The notes under the pieces are model-generated. The model saw only the letters and a program-made list of their open reading frames with translations. It was not told the DNA's origin and ran no database searches. A DNA stretch of 64,000 bases from Seonamhaeicola aphaedonensis (GTDB lineage: Bacteria; Bacteroidota; Bacteroidia; Flavobacteriales; Flavobacteriaceae). How positions within the stretch are numbered: position 1 is the first letter of the stretch; every line of letters begins with the position of its first letter. Shown piece after piece: positions 1 through 9,205 of the stretch. The translations under genes and the position numbers were made by a program. Location of the stretch: contig NZ_QRDX01000003.1 of the NCBI RefSeq assembly GCF_003386195.1, positions 248,001 through 312,000 of the forward strand, written 5' to 3'.

Positions 1-1192
1 AGCCATGGCCATTGCTTGTAAACCGGATATCTTAATAGCAGATGAGCCAACAACCGCGTTGGATGTAACAGTTCAAAAAGAAATTATCAAATTACTAAAA
101 GCACTTCAAGAAAAAACTAAAATGAGTGTTATTTTCATTACACATGATTTAGCATTAATTTCTGAAATAGCTGATAGAGTTTTAGTGATGTATAAAGGTG
201 ATATTGTTGAAGAAGGTAGTGTTTCTCAAATTTTCAATAAACCTCAGCATAATTATACCAAAGCACTCATTAATTCGCGACCTTCATTAGATACCAGATT
301 AAAAGTATTGCCAACCATTCAAGATTATTTAGATGGTACCTTTTCTGAAGACATTGTAACTAATGAGCAACGTAAACTTAAACATGAAAAATTATATAAT
401 AAGCCTCCTTTATTAGAAGTCATAAATATTGAAAAAACTTACTTTTCAAAATCTGGTTGGTTTTCTAAACCTACTACTTTTAATGCTGTCAATAATGTAA
501 GTTTTAAATTGTTCGAAGGTGAAACTTTAGGATTGGTAGGGGAGTCTGGCTGCGGAAAATCAACACTTGGAAATGCCATTCTTCAATTAGATAATGTAAC
601 AGCTGGACAAATTATATACAAAGGTATTGATATCACCAAGCTTTCAAAATATGAGATAAAAAAACTTCGGAAAGATATCCAGATTATTTTTCAAGACCCA
701 TATTCATCATTAAACCCAAGAATTCCAGTTGGAGAAGCTATCATGGAACCTATGCGTGTTCATAAGCTTTTTAAGTCTGAAAAAGAGCGAAAGAAAAAAG
801 TACTTGAAATATTAGCTAATGTTGGACTTTCTAAAGACTATTTTAACCGCTATCCACACGAATTTTCAGGTGGACAAAGACAACGAATTGGCATTGCCAG
901 AACCATTGCCTTACAACCTAAACTCATTGTTTGTGACGAATCAGTATCGGCTTTAGATATATCAGTACAAGCTCAAGTATTGAACTTACTTAATGAACTT
1001 AAAGAGACCTTTGGGTTTACCTATATTTTTATTTCACACGATTTAGCCGTGGTAAAATATATGTCTGACCAACTTCTGGTTATGAATCAAGGTAAAATCG
1101 AAGAACTTGATGATGCTGATGTAATCTATAATTCTCCCAAAAAAGATTATACTAAAAAATTAATTAATGCCATTCCAAAAGGGATATTATAG
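1..1192 (+). CDS. Oligopeptide-type ABC transporter, fused double ATPase (5' truncated by window)
   Basis: This is the cytoplasmic energising subunit of a peptide/nickel-type importer in which the two ATPases (DppD- and DppF-like) are joined in one chain. Only the end of the first ATPase is visible: Walker B ILIADEPTTALD sits near the start and is followed by the H-loop ITHD. The second domain is complete, with Walker A GESGCGKST about 180 codons into the visible part, signature FSGGQRQR near 287, Walker B LIVCDESVSALD near 307, and H-loop ISHD. The reading frame is open to the first base of the window, so the Met at position 5 is internal. Permease and binding-protein genes are not in view. 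The substrate cannot be told from the ATPase alone. Confidence 0.93.
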   Translation, partial: AMAIACKPDILIADEPTTALDVTVQKEIIKLLKALQEKTKMSVIFITHDLALISEIADRVLVMYKGDIVEEGSVSQIFNKPQHNYTKALINSRPSLDTRLKVLPTIQDYLDGTFSEDIVTNEQRKLKHEKLYNKPPLLEVINIEKTYFSKSGWFSKPTTFNAVNNVSFKLFEGETLGLVGESGCGKSTLGNAILQLDNVTAGQIIYKGIDITKLSKYEIKKLRKDIQIIFQDPYSSLNPRIPVGEAIMEPMRVHKLFKSEKERKKKVLEILANVGLSKDYFNRYPHEFSGGQRQRIGIARTIALQPKLIVCDESVSALDISVQAQVLNLLNELKETFGFTYIFISHDLAVVKYMSDQLLVMNQGKIEELDDADVIYNSPKKDYTKKLINAIPKGIL

Positions 1193-1360
1193 CATAAAAA
1201 CCCGCTTTGTTAGATAAATTAAACTTTTAAAAAATCGTAAATTGTCTAGAAGCGTTTCTTTAAACTTCCATTCATTTAAAGGAAGTTCCTCAGGTAGGTT
1301 TGGTTCGAACGTAGGTAGTTCAGGTAGATTTGGTTCCATATTTCTGTAGGTTAAGTTCAT
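1187..1360 (-). CDS. Doubtful 57-aa ORF with PNLP repeats
   Basis: A reverse-strand frame opens after a stop near 1410 and runs to TAA at 1187-1189. From the ATG at 1360 it would encode 57 residues. The same frame reads PNLP three times (once before the ATG), then turns into a basic, hydrophobic tail (KSLIYLTKR). It overlaps the last bases of the ABC ATPase gene on the opposite strand. I see no promoter or recognisable family. The repeats could be coding repeats or a DNA-level repeat that happens to be open. It may be a remnant or a spurious ORF; I list it because the region has no other gene. Confidence 0.25.
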   Translation of the reverse strand: MNLTYRNMEPNLPELPTFEPNLPEELPLNEWKFKETLLDNLRFFKSLIYLTKRVFML

Positions 1361-1402
1361 GGTAGATTTGGAATGATCTATAATTTGATTTGGTAAATTT
1401 GG
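1293..1402 (+). repeat. Four direct repeats GGTARRTTTGG, about 30 bp apart
   Basis: The 11-mers GGTAGGTTTGG (1293), GGTAGATTTGG (1323), GGTAGATTTGG (1361) and GGTAAATTTGG (1392) lie on the same strand with spacings of 30, 38 and 31 bp. They are in the 393-bp gap upstream of the acetoacetyl-CoA synthetase gene. Three of the four share a codon frame on the reverse strand (PNLP) and the 1361 copy does not. Both a regulatory-site array and a decayed coding repeat remain possible. The rest of the gap (1403-1585) shows only AT-rich sequence and a -7-like box. Confidence 0.6.
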
Positions 1403-1553
1403 GGACTGCTAATATCAAATTATTTTTCAACAAATCAGATTAAAAACATATAATTTCGATGAAATACGTTTTATTTTAACATTTTTATCGGTTTGATTAT
1501 AAATTCATCCAAAGTACCCATTTCCTAAAAATTAAAAACTGTAGTTAAATCTT

Positions 1554-1561
1554 TATCTTTG
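1554..1561 (+). promoter_or_regulatory. -7 box of the acetoacetyl-CoA synthetase gene
   Basis: TATCTTTG matches the Bacteroidota -7 consensus TAnnTTTG and lies 24 bp before the start codon. No TTG is found at the expected 17-23 nt upstream, so the -33 half is missing or divergent and an activator may be needed. Confidence 0.45.
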
Positions 1562-1585
1562 AAAGAAGACATTATATTGTAATCT

Positions 1586-3544
1586 ATGAAAAAACTTTGG
1601 GAAGGCTCCAAAAAGTTCAAACAAGATAGTCAGTTAAATAATTATTGTATTTGGCTCAAAGAACAATACAATTTACCTTTTGAAAATTATCATGATTTAT
1701 GGCAATGGTCTGTTGAGAATATTGAAACTTTTTGGGAAAGTATTTGGAAGTACTTTAAAATAAAATCACATTCACCTTATATCCAAGTATTGTCATCATA
1801 CAATATGCCTCACTGTAAATGGTTTGAAGGTGCAACATTAAATTATGCTGAACACATTTTTAAGCAATCTCATCCAAATAAAACAGCTATTTTTTTTAGT
1901 AATGAATCTGGGTTAAATATTGAAATTACTTGGAATGAGTTGGAAAGAAAAGTAACTTCGGTAGTAAACTATTTGAAATCTCTAGGGGTAACCAAAGGCG
2001 ACAGAGTAGTGGGGTATTTACCTAATGTACCAGAAGCAACCATCGCTTTTCTGGCAACCAATGCTCTTGGTGCTATTTGGTCTAGTACCTCACCAGATTT
2101 TGGTACCGAAAGTGTTGTAAATCGTTTTGCCCAAATAGAACCCAAAGTTTTGTTCGCAGTTGATGGCTATACCTACAACGGAAAGCCCTTTGATAAAACC
2201 GAAACGGTTAAAGACATTGTTTCGTTTTTACCCTCCTTACAAAAGGTAATTGTGCTACCTTATTTAAACAAAAAAGCTTTAGAGTATTTACCAAAAGACT
2301 ATGTTAATATCAATGCGTTATACACAATAAATGGAGGTAAATTAGAATTTCAACTGGTAGACTTTAATCATCCCATTTGGGTATTATACTCATCTGGAAC
2401 AACCGGGCTACCAAAAGCTATTGTACACTCACATGGAGGTATTTTATTGGAGCATTTTAAATACATGGCATTCCATAATAATGTTAGTGAGGGTGAGCGT
2501 TATTTTTGGTATACCACAACGGGTTGGATGATGTGGAATTTTTTACAATCTGCCTTACTCATGGGAGCCTCTATTGTACTTTATGACGGAAGTCCAACCT
2601 ACCCTAAATTTGATTCACTCTGGAAAATATCAGATAATTTAAACATTAACCACTTTGGAACAAGTGCTCCATATTTGGTTGCTAATATGAAAAAGCAACT
2701 TGATATTAAGAGAGCACACAACCTTCAATCTATAAAATCTATAAGCTCTACAGGCGCCCCTTTACCCGCTGAGGCTTTTAATTATGTGTATGAAAATATA
2801 AAAACTGATGTTTGGTTATGCTCTATGGCTGGAGGAACAGATGTCTGTACAGCCTTTGTTGGTGGCACCCCTTTTTATGCAGTACACTCTGGTGAAATTC
2901 AATGTAGAGCTCTAGGAGTTTCTCTGTATGCTTTAGACGATTTAGGTAACCCTATTGAAGATGATTTAGGTGAAATGGTTATTGATAAACCTATGCCCTC
3001 AATGCCTATTTACTTTTGGAACGATACAAACAATGCCCGATATCTGTCAAGTTATTTTGAAGACTACCCCAGAAAGTGGCGCCATGGTGACTTTATAAAG
3101 ATTAATTCCAAAACCAAGGGTTTAGTAATTTACGGACGCTCTGACGCTACATTAAACAGACATGGCATTAGAATTGGTACGAGTGAAATTTACAGTGCTG
3201 TGAACAAAATCAAAGCGGTTGAAGATTCTTTAATTATAAACCTAGAATTGGAAGGAGGTAAACATTACATGCCCCTATTTGTAAAACTAAAAACTGGAGG
3301 CTCATTGACAAACGACATTAAACAAGCTATAAATAATCAGTTAAAAAGTGATTATTCACCACGTCATGTACCTGATGAGATTATTGAAGTTACAGACATT
3401 CCTTATACTATTAGTGGTAAAAAAATGGAGGCTCCCGTAAAAAAGATACTGCTTAAAATGCCTATTGAAAAATCAATCAATATGGACGCCATGCGCAATC
3501 CTGAATCCATACAGTTTTTTGTTGAGTTTGCTAAAACCCTTTAG
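1586..3544 (+). CDS. aacS: Acetoacetyl-CoA synthetase (acetoacetate-CoA ligase)
   Basis: This enzyme of the acyl-adenylate superfamily activates acetoacetate with ATP and CoA to acetoacetyl-CoA in the cytoplasm, feeding ketone bodies into central or lipid metabolism. The 652-aa length fits the family. The N-terminal ACS-type cap (WFEGATLNYAEHI), the IWSSTSPDFG segment typical of acetoacetate ligases, and the phosphate-binding loop YSSGTTGLPKAIVHSHGG near residue 268 are all present. YGRSDATLNRHGIRIG marks the hinge, and SGKKMEAPVKK near the end carries the catalytic lysine. It stands alone on this strand and converges on the PBP gene with only 3 bp between stops. Acetyl-CoA synthetase is the main alternative but fits the N-terminal region less well. 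Confidence 0.9.
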   Translation: MKKLWEGSKKFKQDSQLNNYCIWLKEQYNLPFENYHDLWQWSVENIETFWESIWKYFKIKSHSPYIQVLSSYNMPHCKWFEGATLNYAEHIFKQSHPNKTAIFFSNESGLNIEITWNELERKVTSVVNYLKSLGVTKGDRVVGYLPNVPEATIAFLATNALGAIWSSTSPDFGTESVVNRFAQIEPKVLFAVDGYTYNGKPFDKTETVKDIVSFLPSLQKVIVLPYLNKKALEYLPKDYVNINALYTINGGKLEFQLVDFNHPIWVLYSSGTTGLPKAIVHSHGGILLEHFKYMAFHNNVSEGERYFWYTTTGWMMWNFLQSALLMGASIVLYDGSPTYPKFDSLWKISDNLNINHFGTSAPYLVANMKKQLDIKRAHNLQSIKSISSTGAPLPAEAFNYVYENIKTDVWLCSMAGGTDVCTAFVGGTPFYAVHSGEIQCRALGVSLYALDDLGNPIEDDLGEMVIDKPMPSMPIYFWNDTNNARYLSSYFEDYPRKWRHGDFIKINSKTKGLVIYGRSDATLNRHGIRIGTSEIYSAVNKIKAVEDSLIINLELEGGKHYMPLFVKLKTGGSLTNDIKQAINNQLKSDYSPRHVPDEIIEVTDIPYTISGKKMEAPVKKILLKMPIEKSINMDAMRNPESIQFFVEFAKTL

Positions 3545-3547
3545 AAT

Positions 3548-5887
3548 CTAAAATTCTAATTCTTCGGGAATAGCATCATTTAAGTTGTCATCAATAATAT
3601 CTTCTTTGGTCATTTTAGAGCAATCAACTATAATTGATAGTTCTTCAGGTTCTTCAAATTCTTCCTTAGATATATTAAGCGTTTCATCATTATAACAACG
3701 CTTCATGTACAGTCCCCAAATAGGTAATGCCATAGAAGCGCCTTGTCCGTAGGTAATGCTCGCAAAATGAGCTGCTCTATCTTCGGCTCCAACCCAAACC
3801 CCCGTCACTAAATTTGGTACCATACCCATAAACCAACCATCACTTTGGTTTTGAGTTGTTCCTGTTTTCCCTGCTATGGGATTATCAAACTTATAGGGGT
3901 AACCTGTAATTATTTCTTTGTATTCTGGACTGATAGCACCTGAATGTCTTAATCTAGTACCTGAACCGCCTTCGGTAACGCCTTCTAAAAGCTTTACAGT
4001 AACATAAGCCGTTTCCGCACTTAAGACATCACGAGTTTCTGGTTGAAACTGATAAAGCACAGTTCCGTTTTTATCTTCAATAGTAGTGACCATAACAGGT
4101 TTTGTATACACTCCTTTATTAGCAAATGTAGCATAGGCTCCTACCATTTCATAAACACTTAAATCTGGTGTCCCTAAAGCAATTGATGGTACAGGCGGTA
4201 TATCAGATTCTATTCCCAATTTTTTGGCTAAGTCTACTACGGGTTGTGGCCCTACCTTATCAATTAAGCGCGCTGTGATAGTATTTACCGAGTTTGCCAA
4301 AGCATTTTGTAACGTTCTTGTACCCCCGTAATCATCTTCTCCTCCTGAGTTTCTTGGACACCATTCTTCCATATTTCCATGCTTTAATTTTTCAATACAA
4401 TAAGGTGTATCTGGAAACACATCACATGGAGAATAATGTAATTGATCTATGGCTGCCGTGTAAACTAATGGTTTAAACGTAGACCCTATTTGGCGCTTCC
4501 CTTGTTTTACCATGTCATATTGAAAATGTCTATAATTTATCCCACCCACCCAAGCTTTAACATGACCTGTTTGTGGATCCATAGACATCATGCCGGTTCG
4601 TAAAAACGATTTATAGTATCGCATAGAATCCCACGGTTTCATAATGGTATCAATCTCACTTGCTACACCATCTTTCCATTCAAAAACTTTCATTTCAACA
4701 GGTTTGTGAAACGACGCTTTTATCTCTTCATCCGACTTTTTCAAATCGTATTTCATGTGTCGCCAACGCTCCGACTGCTTCATTGAAGTACGCATCAAAG
4801 TATCAATAGCACCACGGGTTAAATCTAAAAATGGTGCTGTAGGATTACGTATTGGAGTATTTTGATGGAAAAACTCTGCTTGTAACCTTGGCATATGCTG
4901 TTGAACAGCATCTTCTGCATATTGTTGCATACGTGAATCTATAGTCGTATAAATTTTTAACCCATCATTATATAAGTTCCATTTTGTCCCGTCCGGCTTT
5001 GGATTCTCTTTTATCCAATCTTTCATAAAGCCATCTAAATAGCCTCTAAAATATGTTGCTAAACCTTCACGATGGGACTCTGGTGTATAGTTTAAATCTA
5101 GGTCTGTTTTTTGAAGTGAATCTTTAACTTGTACCGTAATATAACCATATTTCTCCATTTGCGACAACACCACATTGCGTCTAGTTCTAGTGAGTTCTGC
5201 TCTCCTTCTAGGATTGAATAAAGAAGAATTTTTAAACATCCCAACTAACATAGCAGATTCCTTTACAGACAATTCTTTGGGTTCTTTTCCGAAATAAATT
5301 CGAGCTGCACTTCTGATACCGTCAGCATTGTTTAAAAAATCGTAAATATTACAGTACTGAGTGATTATTTCTTCTTTAGTATATTGACGCTCTAATCTAG
5401 TAGCAATAATCCATTCTTTAACTTTTTGAAGTATTCTCCCTATAGTATTTTTTGAGCCCTCACCATGAAATAATTGTTTTGCTAATTGCTGTGAAATAGT
5501 ACTGGCTCCACCTCCACTTCCTAATTTAACAACTGCCCTTAAAGTACCCCTAGCGTCTATTCCAGAATGATCATGAAAACGGGCATCCTCAGTGGCTATT
5601 AAAGCCTCTACTAAATGTTGCGGCAACTCATTATAACCCACGGGAGTTCTGTTATCATTAAAATAAAACTTGCCCAAGGTTTGTCCATCAGAAGAAATTA
5701 TTTCGGTGGCTAAATTAGTTCTCGGATTTTCTAACACGGTATGATCTGGCATCTCGCCAAAGGCACCCCAAGAAGCCATTAGAAAAACACCCACTACGGA
5801 TAAAACACCTATAGAAAACAATATCCAAAACCAACGAATGTATTTTGAAAAATCTGGAGCAGTCGTTTTTTTCTTTTTTGGTGTCAT
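3548..5887 (-). CDS. mrcA: Class A penicillin-binding protein 1A (glycosyltransferase/transpeptidase)
   Basis: This bifunctional peptidoglycan synthase is anchored in the inner membrane and acts in the periplasm. A basic N-terminus is followed by one membrane segment at about 18-40. The GT51 domain shows the catalytic EDARFHDHSGID at 100-111 and STISQQLAKQLF at 129-140. The transpeptidase domain has SxxK as STFK (Ser near 469), an SVN motif, and KTGT near 674. The C-terminus is acidic. All catalytic motifs are intact, so both activities are expected. It is the last gene of a reverse-strand group with gldH and ricT, 52 bp downstream of gldH. Confidence 0.95.
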   Translation of the reverse strand: MTPKKKKTTAPDFSKYIRWFWILFSIGVLSVVGVFLMASWGAFGEMPDHTVLENPRTNLATEIISSDGQTLGKFYFNDNRTPVGYNELPQHLVEALIATEDARFHDHSGIDARGTLRAVVKLGSGGGASTISQQLAKQLFHGEGSKNTIGRILQKVKEWIIATRLERQYTKEEIITQYCNIYDFLNNADGIRSAARIYFGKEPKELSVKESAMLVGMFKNSSLFNPRRRAELTRTRRNVVLSQMEKYGYITVQVKDSLQKTDLDLNYTPESHREGLATYFRGYLDGFMKDWIKENPKPDGTKWNLYNDGLKIYTTIDSRMQQYAEDAVQQHMPRLQAEFFHQNTPIRNPTAPFLDLTRGAIDTLMRTSMKQSERWRHMKYDLKKSDEEIKASFHKPVEMKVFEWKDGVASEIDTIMKPWDSMRYYKSFLRTGMMSMDPQTGHVKAWVGGINYRHFQYDMVKQGKRQIGSTFKPLVYTAAIDQLHYSPCDVFPDTPYCIEKLKHGNMEEWCPRNSGGEDDYGGTRTLQNALANSVNTITARLIDKVGPQPVVDLAKKLGIESDIPPVPSIALGTPDLSVYEMVGAYATFANKGVYTKPVMVTTIEDKNGTVLYQFQPETRDVLSAETAYVTVKLLEGVTEGGSGTRLRHSGAISPEYKEIITGYPYKFDNPIAGKTGTTQNQSDGWFMGMVPNLVTGVWVGAEDRAAHFASITYGQGASMALPIWGLYMKRCYNDETLNISKEEFEEPEELSIIVDCSKMTKEDIIDDNLNDAIPEELEF

Positions 5888-5939
5888 AGTTTAAGAGCCT
5901 TAAGTTTATGGGTTTGCTTAAGTATTTAAAGTTATGATG

Positions 5940-6434
5940 TTATTTAATCTCTAGTTTTTCTATTCTAAAACCAACATCGGTTATGCCTTCAAGTTCCACC
6001 ACACCATTCACTTTTCCGTTTTCTCTCATAGCCTGTTGAATATTCACTGTATACTCTCCTCGCTCATGAAAAACCACTTGTTCTTTATACCAAAGTTTGT
6101 TTTCTTTTACATCGGTATATCCGGTTCCTAATAGCTTACCGCTAGGATCCGCCATTCTATATTCTAAAGTGTCTTTAATGGTTTTTCCATGCGGAAAAAT
6201 CATTTCAACAATTACATGTAAATTATTGTATTTATAGGCATTTGTATTTCTTAAATTAACAAATAAATTATAAGCGTTTATTGAATCTGGAGGCGTAACC
6301 TTAAAGCTTACAATAGAATCTTTATGCCATTTATTAGGGATAGATTTATAAGTATCAAACACCCAGTTTGAATCACAAGAAACCACAACAAAAGAAAGTA
6401 TTAAAAAAAATAGCCAACTGTTATTTTGTTGCAT
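5940..6434 (-). CDS. gldH: Gliding motility lipoprotein GldH
   Basis: GldH is an outer-envelope lipoprotein required for Bacteroidota gliding and chitin use, linked to the type IX secretion/gliding machinery. I chose the internal ATG at 6434 because it gives a clean lipoprotein signal: a hydrophobic stretch ending in VVVSC with the lipid-acceptor Cys at residue 20. The frame stays open 31 codons further upstream, but that part lacks signal-peptide character and lies inside ricT. The mature part (WVFDTYKSIPNKWHKDSI, then beta-rich sequence) matches GldH. The 164-aa length is usual. Its start overlaps the ricT 3' end by 14 bp, which suggests translational coupling. Confidence 0.9.
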   Translation of the reverse strand: MQQNNSWLFFLILSFVVVSCDSNWVFDTYKSIPNKWHKDSIVSFKVTPPDSINAYNLFVNLRNTNAYKYNNLHVIVEMIFPHGKTIKDTLEYRMADPSGKLLGTGYTDVKENKLWYKEQVVFHERGEYTVNIQQAMRENGKVNGVVELEGITDVGFRIEKLEIK

Positions 6435-7605
6435 TTTTACTGTTTTGAGGTTTTCTTTTGTTTCTATTGCTGTTATTCTTTCTGTTCCTATTATTTTTAC
6501 GACGCTTCTTGGGTTTTGGATTATCAAAGCGTGTTAAACTATCTTGACCTACAACGTTCTCAAACTCAGTTTTAGTATCTTCAATGAGGTCTGAGGCGTA
6601 TTCTTCAAGACTTGAAATTTTTTCGTTTTTCTTATTTAAATCTATGATTTCTTTGACTTGATCAGTTGTTAATTTATGCCAATTAGTCCACTCACCTTCA
6701 TAAGCGTACCATAAATGCCTTTTGAAAATATCTGTTTTTTGACACACCGCAACGCCTTTTTCCGTTTGAAGTTTTACATCGGTTTTTGGAAAATCTTTCA
6801 AAGCATCTAAATAAGTGTCCAATTCATAATTCAAGCAGCATTTTAGCTTACCACATTGACCAGCCAGTTTCTGAGGATTTAGTGATAATTGCTGATAACG
6901 AGCGGCTGATGTGCTTACCGATCTAAAATCTGTTAACCAGGTAGAGCAACACAATTCTCTACCACATGAACCAATACCGCCCAATCTGGAAGCTTCTTGA
7001 CGAAAACCAACTTGTTTCATTTCAATACGTGTTCTAAACTCTCGGGCAAACACCTTAATAAGCTCTCTAAAATCTACACGGTCTTCTGCAGTATAATAAA
7101 ACGTTGCTTTACTGGCATCTCCCTGAAACTCAATATCAGAAATTTTCATTTGCAACTTTAAATCGATGGCAAACTGGCGTGCTTTAACCTTCATAGGTTC
7201 TTCCCTGTCTCGAGCTTGTTGCCAAATATCAATATCTTTTTGGGTAGCTTTTCTGTAAATTTTAAGACCTTCTTCAATATTGTCTTTAATACTCTTACGT
7301 TTCATTTGAATACGCACTAATTCGCCCGTAAGGGTAACCATACCAATATCATGACCAGAGTTAGCTTGTGTAGCTACAATATCTCCAATACTAAGTGTTA
7401 CATTATCTGGGTTGTAATAGTAGTCTTTTCTGCCGTTTTTAAAACGAACTTCAACCCAGTTAAACGGCTTTTCGCCGTTAGGAAGCGACATATTTGATAG
7501 CCAATCAAAAACGGTAAGTTTGTTACAACTATCCGTTCCGCAAGTACCATTATTTTTACAGCCTTTCGGTTGGCCGTCTTTTGTTGCACAGCTTGCACAA
7601 GCCAT
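6421..7605 (-). CDS. ricT: RicT/YaaT-like PSP1-domain protein
   Basis: This belongs to the PSP1 family, whose Bacillus member RicT (YaaT) works in an iron-sulfur-containing complex with RicA and RicF that affects RNA processing and development. The N-terminus is rich in cysteines (residues 3, 6, 16, 22, 27), which may bind metal. The PSP1 core carries the two paired Cys motifs SCGRELCCSTW and QCGKLKCCLNYE. The C-terminus is a long Lys/Asn/Arg-rich tail, likely disordered and nucleic-acid-interacting. In flavobacteria this gene precedes gldH, as here. RicA/RicF partners are not in the window, so the complex is inferred from family only. Confidence 0.88.
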   Translation of the reverse strand: MACASCATKDGQPKGCKNNGTCGTDSCNKLTVFDWLSNMSLPNGEKPFNWVEVRFKNGRKDYYYNPDNVTLSIGDIVATQANSGHDIGMVTLTGELVRIQMKRKSIKDNIEEGLKIYRKATQKDIDIWQQARDREEPMKVKARQFAIDLKLQMKISDIEFQGDASKATFYYTAEDRVDFRELIKVFAREFRTRIEMKQVGFRQEASRLGGIGSCGRELCCSTWLTDFRSVSTSAARYQQLSLNPQKLAGQCGKLKCCLNYELDTYLDALKDFPKTDVKLQTEKGVAVCQKTDIFKRHLWYAYEGEWTNWHKLTTDQVKEIIDLNKKNEKISSLEEYASDLIEDTKTEFENVVGQDSLTRFDNPKPKKRRKNNRNRKNNSNRNKRKPQNSKNATK

Positions 7606-7620
7606 AGATTTATATATTGA

Positions 7621-7648
7621 ATTCGTTAATAATTAAATTATTACGAAT
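7621..7648. promoter_or_regulatory. Near-perfect palindrome upstream of ricT
   Basis: ATTCGTTAATAATT faces AATTATTACGAAT across a 1-nt centre, leaving one bulged base. It lies 16-43 bp before the ricT start codon. A -7-like TATCTTTA lies just upstream on the same strand. The position suits an operator or a 5'-leader hairpin, but no function is known. Confidence 0.35.
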
Positions 7649-7726
7649 GATGGTTTATATTAAATTCGATTTGTAAAGATAAGATTATTATACTTACTTA
7701 AAAATTAGGGTAGTTAAAATAGTAAA

Positions 7727-7957
7727 CTAAACATTTTTTACACTAATAATTTTTACAGGACATGCCTTAGCAGCTTTATCGCAATCATCAAAAATAAAAT
7801 TGTCAGGAGATTTTATTGTATAAAAACCCTTTTTTTCTTGAGAACGTAATAGAACGCTTTTTCCGTCTTTTTTAGACATTTGAAACTGATTTGGTGCTAA
7901 TTCTACGCAATAATTACAACCAATACACTTTTCACGTTGCAAAGTTACTACTACCAT
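7727..7957 (-). CDS. Ferredoxin, single [4Fe-4S]-type
   Basis: A 76-aa soluble electron carrier. CIGCNYC supplies Cys11, Cys14 and Cys17, and the fourth ligand is expected from CP at Cys66, with one extra Cys at 59. This is the one-cluster layout, not the classical two-cluster ferredoxin. Its ATG overlaps the trhP stop by one base (TAATG), so it is translated with the U32 hydroxylase and is co-transcribed from the trhO promoter. Members of the TrhP/RlhA family carry an iron-sulfur cluster, so a role in electron supply to TrhP is a reasonable inference from context but not shown. Confidence 0.88.
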   Translation of the reverse strand: MVVVTLQREKCIGCNYCVELAPNQFQMSKKDGKSVLLRSQEKKGFYTIKSPDNFIFDDCDKAAKACPVKIISVKNV

Positions 7958-9201
7958 TAAGCTTCTACTTTGCTTTCAACAATTTTATAAAGCTTATCTG
8001 ATGGTCTGATTCTAAAACCTAACGGAATAGTAACCGAGTCTCCTTTTGAAGCTGAAGACCGCTTTTCATCATTCACCAACATTTCCTCAACGTTCAATTC
8101 TTTAACTCCTGTTGTTGGACCTGTGATTAAAATGTTATCTCCTATCTTAAGATCAAATGCTTCTATTTTAAATTCGCCTATTTCTGGCTTAGGAAAATAA
8201 TTCATGCCTTTACCTATATATACTTTTTTCTGTGTAGCATGAGACCCAGAACCTTTACTCCATTCACCCAGTTTTTGCCCCAAGTAATAACCACTCCAAA
8301 AACCTCGATTATAAACAGTCTCTAAAGTTTGCATCCATGAAATGACTTGTTCCTTTTTATACGTTCCTGCCTTAACAGCATCAATGGCTTGTCTGTAACA
8401 ATCAATTACTTTAGCTACATATTCTGGTGCTCTTCCACGCCCTTCAATCTTTAAAACTTTAATACCTGCATCGGCTACCTGATCAAGGAAATCAATAGTG
8501 CATAAGTCTTTTGGTGACATAATATACTCATTATCCAATTCCATCTCAAAACCAGTTTCTTGGTCAATAACCGTATACTTTTTTCTGCAGTTTTGCTTAC
8601 ATGCACCTCTATTAGCTGATGAATTGTGGGAGTGTAAACTCATATAACATTTACCAGAAACTGCCATACATAGGGCTCCGTGTCCAAAAATTTCAATCTC
8701 AACCAATCTGCCTGATGGTCCCTTTATTTGTTCCTTTTCAATTTGTTCAGTTATTTTCTTTATTTGGCGCAAACTCAACTCTCTACTCAACACCATGGTA
8801 TCTGCGAACATGGCATAAAACCTAACCGTTTCAATATTGGTTATATTAATTTGGGTAGAAATATGCACTTCCATATCCTGTTCTCTGGCCATACCAATAA
8901 CCGCTTGATCCATAGCTATAACAGCTGTAATATCTGCCTCCTTGGCTCTTTTGATCAGGGTTTTTACAATGGATAAATCATGATCATAAATAATCGTATT
9001 GAGCGTAAGATAAGTACGAACATTTTTAGCTTTACACCTTGCCGATATTTCTTCAAGGTCATCTAAAGTGAAGTTTATAGAAGCCCTGGCTCTCATATTC
9101 AATTGCTCAACCCCAAAATATACCGAATCAGCACCACTATCCAATGCCGCCTGAAGCGATTCAAAATTTCCGGCGGGTGCCATTAATTCTATATGTTGCA
9201 T
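7957..9201 (-). CDS. trhP: tRNA 5-hydroxyuridine synthesis protein TrhP (peptidase U32 family)
   Basis: Members of this family (YegQ in E. coli) make 5-hydroxyuridine at tRNA position 34 by a prephenate-dependent route; annotation as a collagenase-like protease is historical. The N-terminal (beta/alpha) barrel start MAPAGNFESLQAALDSGADS and the family signature at 174-209 with Cys178, Cys185, Cys201 and Cys205 (likely iron-sulfur ligands) are intact. The C-terminal beta domain carries IGDNILITGP. At 414 aa the length fits TrhP better than the longer RlhA. It sits 4 bp after trhO and overlaps the ferredoxin gene. Confidence 0.85.
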   Translation of the reverse strand: MQHIELMAPAGNFESLQAALDSGADSVYFGVEQLNMRARASINFTLDDLEEISARCKAKNVRTYLTLNTIIYDHDLSIVKTLIKRAKEADITAVIAMDQAVIGMAREQDMEVHISTQINITNIETVRFYAMFADTMVLSRELSLRQIKKITEQIEKEQIKGPSGRLVEIEIFGHGALCMAVSGKCYMSLHSHNSSANRGACKQNCRKKYTVIDQETGFEMELDNEYIMSPKDLCTIDFLDQVADAGIKVLKIEGRGRAPEYVAKVIDCYRQAIDAVKAGTYKKEQVISWMQTLETVYNRGFWSGYYLGQKLGEWSKGSGSHATQKKVYIGKGMNYFPKPEIGEFKIEAFDLKIGDNILITGPTTGVKELNVEEMLVNDEKRSSASKGDSVTIPLGFRIRPSDKLYKIVESKVEA

Positions 9202-9205
9202 AACG

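Noticed and set aside
6435-6527. Upstream extension of gldH by 31 codons
   Set aside because: It would hide the lipoprotein signal peptide and lies wholly within ricT.
7398-7598. Open frame inside the 5' part of ricT
   Set aside because: It is a shadow in another frame; ricT has clear family motifs across the same DNA.
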